Assembly (NCBI GenBank): GCA_032718865.1
Contig: JALUTQ010000001.1
Coordinates: forward strand, 372,001-436,000
DNA length: 64,000 nt
Source: Tilletia caries
Lineage: Eukaryota; Basidiomycota; Exobasidiomycetes; Tilletiales; Tilletiaceae
Direction of reading: 5' to 3'
This document shows, one piece after another, positions 32,376 to 41,731 of the stretch (its first letter is position 1; each line of letters starts with the position of its first letter). Made by a program: the position numbers and the translations under genes. The notes under the pieces were generated by a model. The model saw only the letters and a program-made list of their open reading frames with translations. It had not been told where the DNA came from and made no database searches.

Positions 32376-33762
32376 TGTGGTTGACCGAAAGGCCGATGGG
32401 GTCTCGCTTAGTGCGGGTCTGTGCGGTTCGCTCGGGCCGGAAGAGGTGGGCTCGACCAGTCGGAGAAGGGCCAAGCAGGAGGGATAAGACTTGCGAGGCG
32501 ATTGAAGAGGGTGAGGGTCGTATGAGGAGTAGGTGAATGAAGGGTAGAGTTGAGAGGGATCTTTGTAGAGTCAGGAGTCAGGCAATTCAAACGAGAGAGA
32601 GATTCTGGGAGAACAAGGTGTGGATTTCTTCTGCGAGTGAGGAAAGAGACAGGGCTTTTTATAGCTAGAGAAGGACAGGATTGGTAGCTATGGAGCGTGT
32701 GTGCGTGTGGGTGACGGAGCAGGATGGAGGGTGGCCTCGGTGCGATCGAACAGGGGAGGATGGTGGTCTTGGGCGATTGAACAGAGGAGGATGATGGCCT
32801 TGGGCGATCGAGCAGAGGAGGATGATGGGGGGGGGTGGTTGAGCAGGATGGAGGGTGGCCTCAATGCGGTCGAACAGGGGAGGATGATGGTCTTGGGCGA
32901 TCGAGCAGAGGAGATTGACGGTCTTGGGGATCGAGCTGGAGAGGATGTGTTGACGGTCTTGGAGTGTCGGGCAGGAGAGAATGTGTTGACGGTCTTTTGG
33001 GGCCTCGAGCAAGAGAAGGATGTGTTGACGGTCTTTGGGACCTTGAGCAAGAGAAGGGTGTGTTGACTTGTCTTGGAGTTTCGAGCAAGAGAAGGATGTG
33101 TTGTCGGTCTTGGACGTTGCTCAAGACCTTCGCCTCTTGGGGAGTGACGAGGTTGAGGACCGCGTCTTCATGGTGGGAGAGGGCCGCGGCTTGGTGGGAG
33201 ACGCCGTCTTGGGTGCCGGGGGTGTGGACTGCTTCTCGATGGGGAGTGCTGACTTGGATGCCGGGGGTGTGGACTGCTTCTCGATGGGGAGTGCTGACTC
33301 GGGTGCTGGGAGTGTGTTTGGGTTCGGTGTGGACTGCTTCTCAATGCGGAAGGTCTCGTCGATCTTGGCTCGTTGCTGTGCAAGCGGAGGCTCGTCAGGG
33401 CTCGGGGACGGGGTTGGCGAGCGGGAGAGGGTGAGTGTGACGACGAGTGTGGGTGTTGGCCTTCGGCCGTCGGACGCTGCATCCGGAGAGCCTTGCTGAG
33501 CCACTGCGAAGGCTGGTCGGTGTCCGCATGTGGTATAGCTGTAGCGGGGTGGAAAGAAGGGTCATGTTGGAAGGAGAGGATGGGAGATGATGGAGCTGCG
33601 TGAGGGAACGGAGATGAGGAGCAGGCTTGGGTGAATGCATGAAGCCGGGTTCAGGAATAATGAGATGTTCTTTGATCGGGATGGGTAGCGTGGCTGGCCG
33701 TTTATCCGGGAGAGATGAGACTGGAGTGACCTAGCCGCGAGGGGGTCTGAGCGGCTACCACA
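32376..33762 (-). repeat. Gypsy 3' LTR (left copy)
   Basis: 1387 bp, TG...CA. It contains a TATA-like CTATAAAAAG on the minus strand (about 32657-32666), minisatellite arrays at about 32754-33116, and two copies of a 45-base unit around 33225-33300 (GGGGGTGTGGACTGCTTCTC core). Open frames inside it are repeat-derived and not treated as genes. Confidence 0.93.
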
Positions 33763-36700
33763 ACTCCCCCCCAACTAAAGAGGTCGAGCCGTGGTCGACC
33801 AGGGACGGGTAGAGGTCGGGGTCGAGGTCGAGGGCAGGTCGGCAGCATGGCGGCGTGCAAAAGTAGCAGTCGTTTGGGTGGCCAACGTTTTCGGTTGTCG
33901 GAACGCTTTTTGGAACGTTCGTTTGTGCGTTGGAGTCAATCGAGCGTTCAGTTTCTTCGCCTTTGTAGCAGCTGGGGTGATCAGGAAGCTCTCGGAGCGT
34001 GCCCGGGTTCGGGTCATCGAACGTGGCAGTTGCCCTAGGCCCGGGCAAGTCGTTAATCATCGCTTGAGGTACATGGATGAGAGTAGGCTGGGGTCCAAGC
34101 GTTGTGTTGAACGTTCCGTCGACTGCGTCGTCCAGGAAAAAACGTTCCTCGTTGATCACACGAGGCCTTGGAAAGTATTCGCGCAGGCGATCGGAGCCGT
34201 AGTTTCGTTCGAGTGGGGTACCATCGAGCTCTTGAAGTTCGTACGAGCCGGAATGGGTCTGTCGGATGATCGCGTAAGGTCCCTTCCAGCGATCCTCAGC
34301 CTTGGCCATGAAGGTGGAGGTTGACTTGATCAGTACCATCGTGCCGGGAGCAAGAGGTTCTCGACGTTTGTGGTCCTGTCGTCGGTCCATATAATCCCGT
34401 CCTTGCGCCCGTGCTTGGTGTAATAGTGCAGCGGCCGTCCGAAGGTCTTCGTCTCGTCTTCGAAGTTGGCGGGCTCGGGCACCCAGGAGGTCCGCTCGGG
34501 TGTGAATCTGCGCCCAGTCAACGATCTGGAACGAGGTGAGGTCGTGATCGATGGGCAGGAGCGGGCTGTATCCGAAGACAAGTTCGAAAGGTGATCGTCC
34601 GGTCGTTCGTCGGGCGGTGATGCGGTCTGCCAGGAGGATGTGTGGCAGGTAAAGATGGCATCGTTCACGGTCATCGTAGGAAGCCTTAAGCAGCCCTTCG
34701 ACGATTGGGGCGTGTCCTCGCTCCACAATTGCATTCCCTTGAGGATGGTTTGGTGTGATTCGCGCGTGTCGCAGACCCAGGCGTCGCAATAGTGCCTCCG
34801 TTTCTCCCGAGTTCTCTGGGCCGTTGTCGGTTAGGATTTGCCGTACCATGGGACCGTAGCGTGCGAGGATATCGTCCTCGATGAACTTGGCGACGGAGGA
34901 GGCAAGCTTGTTCGGGAGGGCGCGGGCCTCGACCCATCCCGTGAGAAGGTCTCGTGCGATAACAAGGTATCGACGTAGTCCCGTACCAGTTCCGGTGTCT
35001 ACGATGTCGAGGGCAAAGTCTTCGAAGAGACGGGGAATTGGCGTGCTTCGTTGGGCCTCTACCTCGCTCTCTCGGCTTCTTCGTTGGCAGGTAGCGCAGG
35101 ACCGAGCGTGTTTGGCGCAGTCGCCTCGGATGGATTCCCACCAGAAACGTTCGAGTAACAGCGCCGTCATCGCATCTCGTCCGCGGTGGCCTAGCTCCTC
35201 GTGTGCATAGGCCATGACCTTGACCTTGTCGTCTGGATTGTCGATCACGAGCTGTGGGCTCCTTTCTGGGTTCCTGCGATACAGTCGTCCTTGTTCCATG
35301 AAGAAACCGCTGAGCTGCCCGCGGATTCTCTTTCGTTCCTGTCGAGACAGTTTGGAAAGGTTGGGATGGGTCCCTCCGGTGGAGAGCCATAGTGCGAGTC
35401 CTCCGAAGCGTTGGACGTACTTGTCCTTCGCGAACTTGTAATCGGGGACGTCATTGTTCGTGTCGATCGATTGCGTGAGAACGGTGTGTTCGATTGACCG
35501 TACATGTCCGTCCTCCGGCCACGCTTCCGCTTCCTCTGCGTTGTTGAAGTTTGTTCGTGAAAGGCCGTCGGGAATAACGTGATGTTTGCCGGGGATGTGT
35601 CGTATCGTAAAGTCGTATTCCTTGAGGTTGGCGATCCACCGAATCATGGTGGCGTTGCCAACGTCGGGCTTGTTGATCATCTGCCGGAGAGACATGGCGT
35701 CGACCTCAAGGATGAAGCGTGTGCAGATCAGATGGTACCGTAGCTTCCGGATGGCCTTGTATACTCCGCACAATTCGAGCTTGGGTTGACTGTATCTTGC
35801 TTCTGTTTCTGTCATCGCAATGGAGTCGTAGAGGATGACAACCCGTCCGCGAGGTGGTGGGTGTTCCTGGAGGAGTGTGTAGCCGACCGCGATTTGGGAA
35901 GAGTCGACAGACACGACTATCGGAGATTCCGATCCGTAATCAATGATTCCAAGATAGTGGTGGGCGGCGGCTGCTTCTTTGACCCTGTTCACAGCCTCGG
36001 ATGCGTCGGGGTTCCAGCGAAACGTTCGTCCGACCAACTTCCGCAGGGGTTCGTCTATCACGGCCATGTTTTTGATGAAGGGGCGAAGGAAATTCGCGAT
36101 GCCGAGGAAACCTCGGAGTGATGATTGGGAGGGGCAGGGGTTGGGCCTTTCTTGGAGCCTGTCGATCTTGTCCAGGCCGGCGCTCTTGCCCTCGAAACCG
36201 ACTCGAATTCCGGTGATGTCGAGTTCATCGGTGATCACGACCAGCTTTGATCCGGAGACGACCAGGTGAGCATGCTCTATCCGGTACAGGAATCGTTCGA
36301 ATGTGACGGCGTATTCGAACACCCATCGTCGGATAGTTGAGTTGGGAAGGGTTTGGTCGTCGTACCTTGTCTTTGGCCCCTTGATTCCAAAGTCGTCGAT
36401 GAAGGGAACAATGTGGTCGGGAACGTCCTCTCCTCCTACGTGGTCGCTGACGCACTGTGCCATCGCCGGAGAGTTTGTTCCTCCCTGTGGTAATCCGGTC
36501 TTCTGAAGTAGGCCGAGGGGAGTTCTGAAGGCTGTGAGTAGTCGAGAGCCGGGGTCCAAGGGTAGCTGGTCGAAGAAAGAGAGCAGATCACCCAACCCGT
36601 AGCATACTCTGACCACGAAGCCGTCGACGTAATCGGGTAGGTAGGGTGGAATGTTGGCGTCCCGGACGGTGTATTGGTTGGCCGTCCGCATGTCAATGAT

Positions 36701-37636
36701 CATTCTGAGATCTCCATTCTTCTTCTTGACGAAGAATTGTGAAGTGACATAGGGGCTCGTGGATGGCTCTAGGTCGCCGTCTCGAAGTTGTTCTTTGAGG
36801 AGTCGGATTGCTGCTTCTCGATCTGATCTTGGATATGGGGGGGATGGGTCCGTCCATGGTTCGTGTTTCGAGAGGTTGATGACGAAAGGGTCAGTGTAGG
36901 CCGGGTTAAGGGATCGTTTGTCCTTTTTGTCGAAGGCAATTGCCTTTTGACAGAGCGTGATCACATGGAGTAGGAGATTACGTTCTTCGTCGTTGATGAA
37001 TTCTAGGGGGCCAAAACTGAGGCTGTTAATTCGTTCCATGGTCAGCTTTTCTGCGGGTCGGAAGGGAGGGACATTAGCAGTCAATGGTGTGTTGTATGGA
37101 TCGCGATCGTATTGAATCGTTCGCAAAGTTTGGTGAACGAAGTTCGAGGACGGCACAGCAGTGGGTCGGACCTTATCCTCCACGGATTTTCGCTTCGTAT
37201 TAATGTGGTGAGTCATCGGAGTCGTGGTCCATGCTCCAGAGCTAACGAGCCTGTGCTGATTGACCTGTAACTGAAGGTGGTTAGCTTCAGCTTTCGTTCG
37301 TAAATGCCCCGCTCCCTCAAGTGTATCGGTGTGGGCAGGGTCGTCGGGGTCGACCACCTGCAACTCCACGATCTTGTTGTCATCGGTCGTCATCGTAGCA
37401 TTTCCTGACACACAGTCAATGCTGTTTCGAAGGGCGTTGAGGGCTGGCATTCCAAGCAAGATATCGTATCCACATTTCTCTTGAACGATGAAGTGTACTG
37501 TTGCCATGACTGAACCGATTCGAATGGGGCAATGTTCGACCAGTCCGTCGAGGACGCTCTTGTTCTGCCCGGCACCGACTACGACATGTCGTCCATCGTA
37601 ACGGAGTGGGAATCGGTGCTCCTGTTGTATTCGGCT
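33755..37636 (-). CDS. pol: Gypsy Pol: protease C-part, RT, RNase H, integrase
   Basis: Continues in the same frame after the TGA at 37639-37637; the first ATG is at 37507 (1250 residues from there). The remainder of the retropepsin includes YDILLGMPALNALRNSID. RT spans about 240-420 (numbered from that Met): FFVKKKNGDLRMIIDMR, GLPQGGTNSPAMAQ and the catalytic VPFIDDFG (FIDD rather than YxDD, about 369-372). RNase H follows at about 530-650 (VSVDSSQIAVGYTL, KLELCGVYKAIRKLR, HHVIPDGLSR). Integrase has its HHCC zinc site at about 769-807 (HEELGHRGRDA, CATCQRRS) and a DDE core with Asp near 834 (ALDIVDT), Asp 894 (TDNGPEN) and Glu 929 (GNAIVERGH), a normal D-35-E spacing. The ORF runs through the polypurine tract and stops inside the LTR (GGELW, then stop). 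Confidence 0.93.
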   Translation of the reverse strand, partial: SRIQQEHRFPLRYDGRHVVVGAGQNKSVLDGLVEHCPIRIGSVMATVHFIVQEKCGYDILLGMPALNALRNSIDCVSGNATMTTDDNKIVELQVVDPDDPAHTDTLEGAGHLRTKAEANHLQLQVNQHRLVSSGAWTTTPMTHHINTKRKSVEDKVRPTAVPSSNFVHQTLRTIQYDRDPYNTPLTANVPPFRPAEKLTMERINSLSFGPLEFINDEERNLLLHVITLCQKAIAFDKKDKRSLNPAYTDPFVINLSKHEPWTDPSPPYPRSDREAAIRLLKEQLRDGDLEPSTSPYVTSQFFVKKKNGDLRMIIDMRTANQYTVRDANIPPYLPDYVDGFVVRVCYGLGDLLSFFDQLPLDPGSRLLTAFRTPLGLLQKTGLPQGGTNSPAMAQCVSDHVGGEDVPDHIVPFIDDFGIKGPKTRYDDQTLPNSTIRRWVFEYAVTFERFLYRIEHAHLVVSGSKLVVITDELDITGIRVGFEGKSAGLDKIDRLQERPNPCPSQSSLRGFLGIANFLRPFIKNMAVIDEPLRKLVGRTFRWNPDASEAVNRVKEAAAAHHYLGIIDYGSESPIVVSVDSSQIAVGYTLLQEHPPPRGRVVILYDSIAMTETEARYSQPKLELCGVYKAIRKLRYHLICTRFILEVDAMSLRQMINKPDVGNATMIRWIANLKEYDFTIRHIPGKHHVIPDGLSRTNFNNAEEAEAWPEDGHVRSIEHTVLTQSIDTNNDVPDYKFAKDKYVQRFGGLALWLSTGGTHPNLSKLSRQERKRIRGQLSGFFMEQGRLYRRNPERSPQLVIDNPDDKVKVMAYAHEELGHRGRDAMTALLLERFWWESIRGDCAKHARSCATCQRRSRESEVEAQRSTPIPRLFEDFALDIVDTGTGTGLRRYLVIARDLLTGWVEARALPNKLASSVAKFIEDDILARYGPMVRQILTDNGPENSGETEALLRRLGLRHARITPNHPQGNAIVERGHAPIVEGLLKASYDDRERCHLYLPHILLADRITARRTTGRSPFELVFGYSPLLPIDHDLTSFQIVDWAQIHTRADLLGARARQLRRRDEDLRTAAALLHQARAQGRDYMDRRQDHKRREPLAPGTMVLIKSTSTFMAKAEDRWKGPYAIIRQTHSGSYELQELDGTPLERNYGSDRLREYFPRPRVINEERFFLDDAVDGTFNTTLGPQPTLIHVPQAMINDLPGPRATATFDDPNPGTLRELPDHPSCYKGEETERSIDSNAQTNVPKSVPTTENVGHPNDCYFCTPPCCRPALDLDPDLYPSLVDHGSTSLVGGELW
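33763..33775 (-). other. Gypsy polypurine tract
   Basis: On the minus strand TTGGGGGGGAGT lies directly before the 3' LTR start TGTGG. It is the expected plus-strand primer position. It doubles as coding sequence for the last Pol residues (Gly-Gly-Glu-Leu). Confidence 0.8.
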
Positions 37637-37639
37637 TCA
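37637..37639 (-). other. In-frame TGA splitting gypsy protease
   Basis: Codons on both sides are in one frame: ...LLDSGSQINVM, TGA, SRIQQEHRFPLRYDGRH... The aspartic-protease active site DSG lies nine codons upstream and the hydrophobic flap/ILLG part downstream. So a full protease and Pol need readthrough of this TGA, or it is a point mutation. Local coding-strand context is ATG TGA AGC. Confidence 0.85.
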
Positions 37640-39012
37640 CATCACATTGATCTGGGAACCGGAGTCGAGTAGGGCTCGGTATCCTCGGTTGCCGATGTAG
37701 ACTGTTCCCATCGGTAGTCCACGGGTGTACCAAGATGGTCCATCTTCTTCCCCGTGGATGGTGGCGTGGTTGATTTGGTGCACGAGGTGTTCTGTCACTT
37801 CTTCCTGGTTGTTGGGGGGGATCGCGTTCATTAACTGGCTGTATATGTGAGCTGCGACCGTCTGCGGGTGGGTGTCTTCGCTTGTGTCCCAAGGCACCGG
37901 CCGTACAGTGACGGGCCAAGGTAGCATCTCTCCGCGTAACTGGGCGAGAATGGCCTTCTGTACGTCAGGGGATAGACCGACGATCGTCTGCCAGGGGAGC
38001 GTCACTGGAGCGTTCATCAGACTCTGGGCCACATCTTGAGGTTGGGAGAGCCGAGTAACCTTGCTTCGTCTTGCTCGTTTCCACAGATTCGGGAGCTTCG
38101 GTGTCTTCGGGTCTTGCATCATGTCCTCCTGGTCCTCGTCCTCCATCTCATCCTGGACTCTCGGGGATTGTCCAGGCAAGTCGGGAGGGTCTGACAGGCT
38201 TGAGCTTGGCGAGACCTGAGGCGTTGTTGGTTTGGATGCAGCCGGCGTGGGAGGCAGATCGAATCGAACCTGTGGTCCCTGCCCTTGTCCTCCGGCGGCA
38301 TGGCTCCTTGTGAGGCGAGGCCGAACGTTTCGATCGTCGATATCTTTGTCGGGCGATCGTTTTTCTGCTGCCTCCACGTTGATCGAATGGGTATGGCACC
38401 CTCGGTCTTCGGTATCATCTGGGGGGAACACAAACGTGAGATAGTTGGCCTGCATTGCATCCACCTTGCTGGCAGGAGTCGGAGGGGGTCCCTGTTGACG
38501 CAATCGTTCCATTACCGGGTCTTGAAGATGGCCGGTTGGAGCTGAAATCCGGGTTCCGTCATTCCAGCAGACCGAGTTGTTGACCAGTCGCACGATTCCT
38601 TGTTGAATGTGAGAGAAGAGTATCGGGCATCGGTCTCGAGCATGCTGTGGGTCGTTGCAGTATACACAGGATGGCGGTCGTTGGATGGGTTGGGCATTGG
38701 GTCCTGTGGCCGGATAGCTGGTGTTATTGTTGTTGGTCGGGCCGTTCCAGGTAGGCATCGGTGCGCTTCCGACGTTTCCCTGAGGTGAAAGCGTCGTGTT
38801 GTACCCGGCATATGGCTGGGTTCTGACTGGTCCTGGAAAGGGGGGTGGGACAGTGTTCGGGTTGCCTGCGAGTCCTTGGGGAGGCATTGCGTGGTGAAGA
38901 ACCGTAGGGCCAAGTCGCTCCATGGCCTGGGCAAAGTTGAGGCTGATTTTCTCAAGTTGACGCACCACTTCGTTGGAGCTGAGTTCTTGGAAGTTGTTCC
39001 CTGCTGAGACAA
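37637..39012 (-). CDS. gag-pro: Gypsy nucleocapsid and protease N-part
   Basis: Frame -1 relative to the capsid frame. An ATG at 38968 (MVRQLEKISLNFAQ) exists, but the frame is open back to the shift site near 39019 (LVSAGNNFQELSSNE), which suggests entry by frameshift. A retroviral-type zinc knuckle is present: CVYCNDPQHARDRC (C-x2-C-x4-H-x4-C). A long Pro/Ser/acidic linker follows (PQVSPSSSLSDPPDLPGQSP and on). Then comes the retropepsin start MGTVYIGNRGYRALLDSGSQ with catalytic Asp-Ser-Gly, right before the TGA. Having the zinc knuckle out of frame with the capsid is unusual for a gypsy element. Confidence 0.85.
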
Positions 39013-41409
39013 GTTTAAGGCCGGCCCGTGTGTTGGAGCTCGGTGATCGATCTGAGCTCGTTCTCGTTGCATCTCGAGCGTCGCCTTCTTGAAGAACGTC
39101 TCGGGTTGGAGACAGCGTTGAACCTCTTCTAGGACTTGTTGGAAAGTTGCGTCCTCGTCCCTCAGAGATGAGTTCTGGAGCGTGCTGAGCAGCTCAATCG
39201 GCAGTCCTCGGACAAAGTATTGCAACAGCTGCTTCGCCCCAATTTGTCCTCGTTGGACGAGCTTGTCTCCGATGTCCTTGAAGGCCAAGCTGTAATGGTT
39301 GAGTTCTGTGAGCGTTCCGATGGTTCGGTTTCGGAGGACGAAGGCGCTGAGATCGTGCTCAGTGTACTTGTCCATCTCGGGCCCTTCGAATCCCGTCATT
39401 ATGAAGTGCCGTACTGCCGTCCAGTTCCCCGCTATGTACGAGGAGTGAGCCTCGATGAGGCTGAAGATGTCGGGATCCTTGTCTTCGACGTAGAAGGATA
39501 GGTATTTCAAACGTTCCTCGTCCGAAATGTCCAGAGCCTCGAACTTTCGCAGAAAGGCTTTTGCGTTTCGTCCCTCGAATTTCCCGACTGCGTCGATCGT
39601 TCCTTTCGTCGGAACCATTCCGTACCTTCGCCCTGCGGGCGCAGGCAACGTTTCTTGGGGGCTTGCACTCAAGGGCGGTCGTGACGCGCTGGAGAGGATG
39701 GTTGGACTCATGGCTCGCTGGTTAACCGGAACTTGATCTTGTTCGCCTCGGGTTTCGCTGTACCGATCGAACTCGTTCTCGTCAACCGACGTTCCTCCTC
39801 CAGTTTGCTCGGACAGGACATCGATCTCGTCCATGTTGTCGAGATCGTTTTGATAGATTGTCATTCGTTCCAAGATTCGCTGTCCGTCGATGATGTACCT
39901 GAATGTTTCTCCATACGCCTGATTCAGGTGGTTGGCGATGAGAGAGAAGGAGGCCGTGGTCTTGATAGTAGCGGTCCAGGTTCCGATCTTTTCACCCTCC
40001 AGCCTCAGTTTTACGTATCCAGGCGGAGGCGGCGGAAGGGTGGTGAGAGCTCCTTTCTGAATGAGCCTAAGCGCATTGGGGTCCGAGCTCGTTCGTTTGG
40101 GGGTATCTTCCTCGAGGTAGTGCTGGTACGAGATTGCGTCGAGAGTGTCTCCGTCTTGAAGATGTGGGCTGGGGTAATTCGGGTTGATTTCCTTTTCGTT
40201 CTTTAGATACCGAAACGTTCGACCATAGGTGTATTCCAGATAGTTCGTTACGGTGGACAGAGGGCTTCTGGGGGACAGGATGAGCGTCCAGAATCCGGTT
40301 GCCGGTCCTCGCAGTTGGAGTCGAACAGAGTTGCTTTGGGCAGGGACTTGTCCAATGTTTCCTCGAATGATTCCGTGCCCAGCCCCGATGTAAACGTCCC
40401 CAAAAATGCAACGTTGGTTTCCGCTGTCGAGAGAGATGCTTTGGTGGACCGGGGAAACTGATTTGTTAGTCTGGTTGGGTTGTGTCATTCTCGTGCTAGG
40501 TTGGATGATCCAGGATGGTTCGATGCCCATTGCGACCGAGATTTCGTACGTCTGCCCTCTTCGAAGGCCGTGTCCGCTCAAGGGAACGTTCCTGAGTAAC
40601 CGTAGCCCATGGTATGCGTACAGGGGCATTCCCGCTTGGTCGAGGTGAAGCCGGAGCCAGGTGAGTAAGTCATCCCCGTTGACTTCCGATCCTACGCACA
40701 TGGAGAACGTTCGCCGTTCCCATTCGACGTCGACTTGAAGGTATATTGGCTCACGGTCCCCATCAACTCCTGGGCCAAGGAAGAGTTCGTGGGTGGTCAA
40801 TCGTGCGTCAGGTCGTTCGATCAGCTGGCTTCGGCGGAAATGGAGCAAGATCGTTCCGGTGTTGAGGGTTGAGAGTGGAAGGTCGTCGTCTGGTTCGCCT
40901 TCGTAATGTTGGAGGTACGTTCCTTCGAGAGCGAGTTCGAAGGCTCGTTTGACGTTGCCGAGAGTCAGCTGGTTTCGGGATCGTAGATGTACGGCGGTGG
41001 TTGGGATTCCGGGCCAGAGGTCGGTCAGCAAGACTTGTAGGCGTACTTCGTCATTTCTCGTGGCAGGTCCATCGTAGTGAGTATACTCTTCTCCTTCCGA
41101 TCCGACGGGGCTTAGTTGGAGTAGAAGGCGAATCCACTCGGGCTTTTGGAAAGGGATAACTCGGGCTGGGTTCATGACTACGGTCAAAACGTCCCCATTC
41201 ATCAGAGGTAGTTGTCGGATCTGTTCGTAGGTGCTGACGGGGACTGTTCGTATCGTGAGAAAGAAGTCAGCTTCGTTGGTTCGGGTAGCCTTGGCGTAAC
41301 TTGCGGCCATCGAGCCCAAGGTCTCGTCTTCGGTTTTGATCCAACTTCGTTCGTATCCCAAGTCATCTTTCAAGGAGAGGTGGATGCTATCGTTTTTCAT
41401 GGTCATCAT
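38512..41409 (-). CDS. gag: Gypsy Gag: five ubiquitin-like domains plus capsid
   Basis: Open frame of 965 codons; the meaningful part ends near residue 797, where the frame changes. Residues 7-538 form five successive beta-grasp-like segments (about 7-80, 121-193, 221-294, 361-431, 464-538), described separately. A linker with Ser/Pro (541-600) follows, then a typical gypsy capsid region, about 605-790. Capsid features are GKFEGRNAKAFLRKFEALD, LKYLSFYVEDKD, NWTAVRHFIMTGFEGPEMDK, LTELNHYSLAFKDIGDKLV and LLQYFVRGLPIELLSTLQ. After the shift point the frame is a shadow. The start is ATG 41409 (MMTMKND); a second ATG three bases on is equivalent. A Gag of this length with a large N-terminal extension is far from the usual 300-500 residues. 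Confidence 0.88.
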   Translation of the reverse strand: MMTMKNDSIHLSLKDDLGYERSWIKTEDETLGSMAASYAKATRTNEADFFLTIRTVPVSTYEQIRQLPLMNGDVLTVVMNPARVIPFQKPEWIRLLLQLSPVGSEGEEYTHYDGPATRNDEVRLQVLLTDLWPGIPTTAVHLRSRNQLTLGNVKRAFELALEGTYLQHYEGEPDDDLPLSTLNTGTILLHFRRSQLIERPDARLTTHELFLGPGVDGDREPIYLQVDVEWERRTFSMCVGSEVNGDDLLTWLRLHLDQAGMPLYAYHGLRLLRNVPLSGHGLRRGQTYEISVAMGIEPSWIIQPSTRMTQPNQTNKSVSPVHQSISLDSGNQRCIFGDVYIGAGHGIIRGNIGQVPAQSNSVRLQLRGPATGFWTLILSPRSPLSTVTNYLEYTYGRTFRYLKNEKEINPNYPSPHLQDGDTLDAISYQHYLEEDTPKRTSSDPNALRLIQKGALTTLPPPPPGYVKLRLEGEKIGTWTATIKTTASFSLIANHLNQAYGETFRYIIDGQRILERMTIYQNDLDNMDEIDVLSEQTGGGTSVDENEFDRYSETRGEQDQVPVNQRAMSPTILSSASRPPLSASPQETLPAPAGRRYGMVPTKGTIDAVGKFEGRNAKAFLRKFEALDISDEERLKYLSFYVEDKDPDIFSLIEAHSSYIAGNWTAVRHFIMTGFEGPEMDKYTEHDLSAFVLRNRTIGTLTELNHYSLAFKDIGDKLVQRGQIGAKQLLQYFVRGLPIELLSTLQNSSLRDEDATFQQVLEEVQRCLQPETFFKKATLEMQRERAQIDHRAPTHGPALNLSQQGTTSKNSAPTKWCVNLRKSASTLPRPWSDLALRFFTTQCLPKDSQATRTLSHPPFQDQSEPSHMPGTTRRFHLRETSEAHRCLPGTARPTTITPAIRPQDPMPNPSNDRHPVYTATTHSMLETDARYSSLTFNKESCDWSTTRSAGMTEPGFQLQPAIFKTR
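39013..39019 (-). other. Candidate -1 frameshift site CTTAAAC
   Basis: On the coding strand the capsid frame reads GCC TTA AAC TTG. Slipping back one base on C_TTA_AAC gives CTT GTC TCA GCA, exactly the frame that continues into the zinc knuckle. The heptamer resembles the T_TTA_AAC class but with C first, so P-site pairing after slippage would be imperfect. No downstream pseudoknot was modelled. A one-base deletion elsewhere in the overlap (39019 to about 38970) is the alternative. Confidence 0.45.
39796..41391 (-). other. Tandem ubiquitin/SUMO-like domain array in Gag
   Basis: Five segments share the order VxLxL-strand, polar strand, helix, FRY/Y-strand, and an L-x-x-G-D-x-L/I end: about 41391-41170 (IHLSLKDDLG ... 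LMNGDVLTVVM), 41049-40831 (VRLQVLLTD ... LNTGTILLHF), 40749-40528 (IYLQVDVEW ... LRRGQTYEISVAMG), 40329-40117 (VRLQLRGPATGFWTLIL, FRYLKNEKEIN, LQDGDTLDAIS) and 40020-39796. The fifth is the clearest: VKLRLEGEKIGTWTATIK, TFRYIIDGQRI and NMDEIDVLSEQTGG. This follows the SUMO/Rad60-SLD pattern R-F-x-F-DG-x-R-I ... M-x-D-x-D-x-I-D-V ... EQTGG. The diglycine is at residues 537-538. Domain 5 is called with fair confidence, domain 4 by similarity to it; 1-3 are weaker and rest on pattern only. Confidence 0.72.
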
Positions 41410-41731
41410 TCTGCTATGTTTTCGTATGTTTTTTCAAATTGGTTTTGATTTCGTTCGTAGAGGTTGATCGTATAATACTCGGGGAATTCGGGTTCGTTCG
41501 TTCTCGTTCGGTGTTCCTGGCTCGTCTTTCTGGGTCCTAGGGTCGGTTTGTCTTTCGGTCGTTGATGGTTGGGGCCTTCTTGCTGCTTGGGTCCGCGAGG
41601 TCAGGTCGTTCTGTTTTGTGTGCTTTTGATGTTTTCTTGAGGAGATCGGCTGGTTCGGAGGCTCGTAATCGTATCCTGGTCTTTTGATTCGAATCGTATC
41701 GGGTGGGGACGGCCTATTTAGTCGACGAGGT

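Noticed and set aside
32665..33504. Several overlapping open frames of 80-160 codons, repeated near 42690-43560
   Set aside because: They lie in the LTR minisatellites and recur identically in both LTRs; repeat-derived, not genes.
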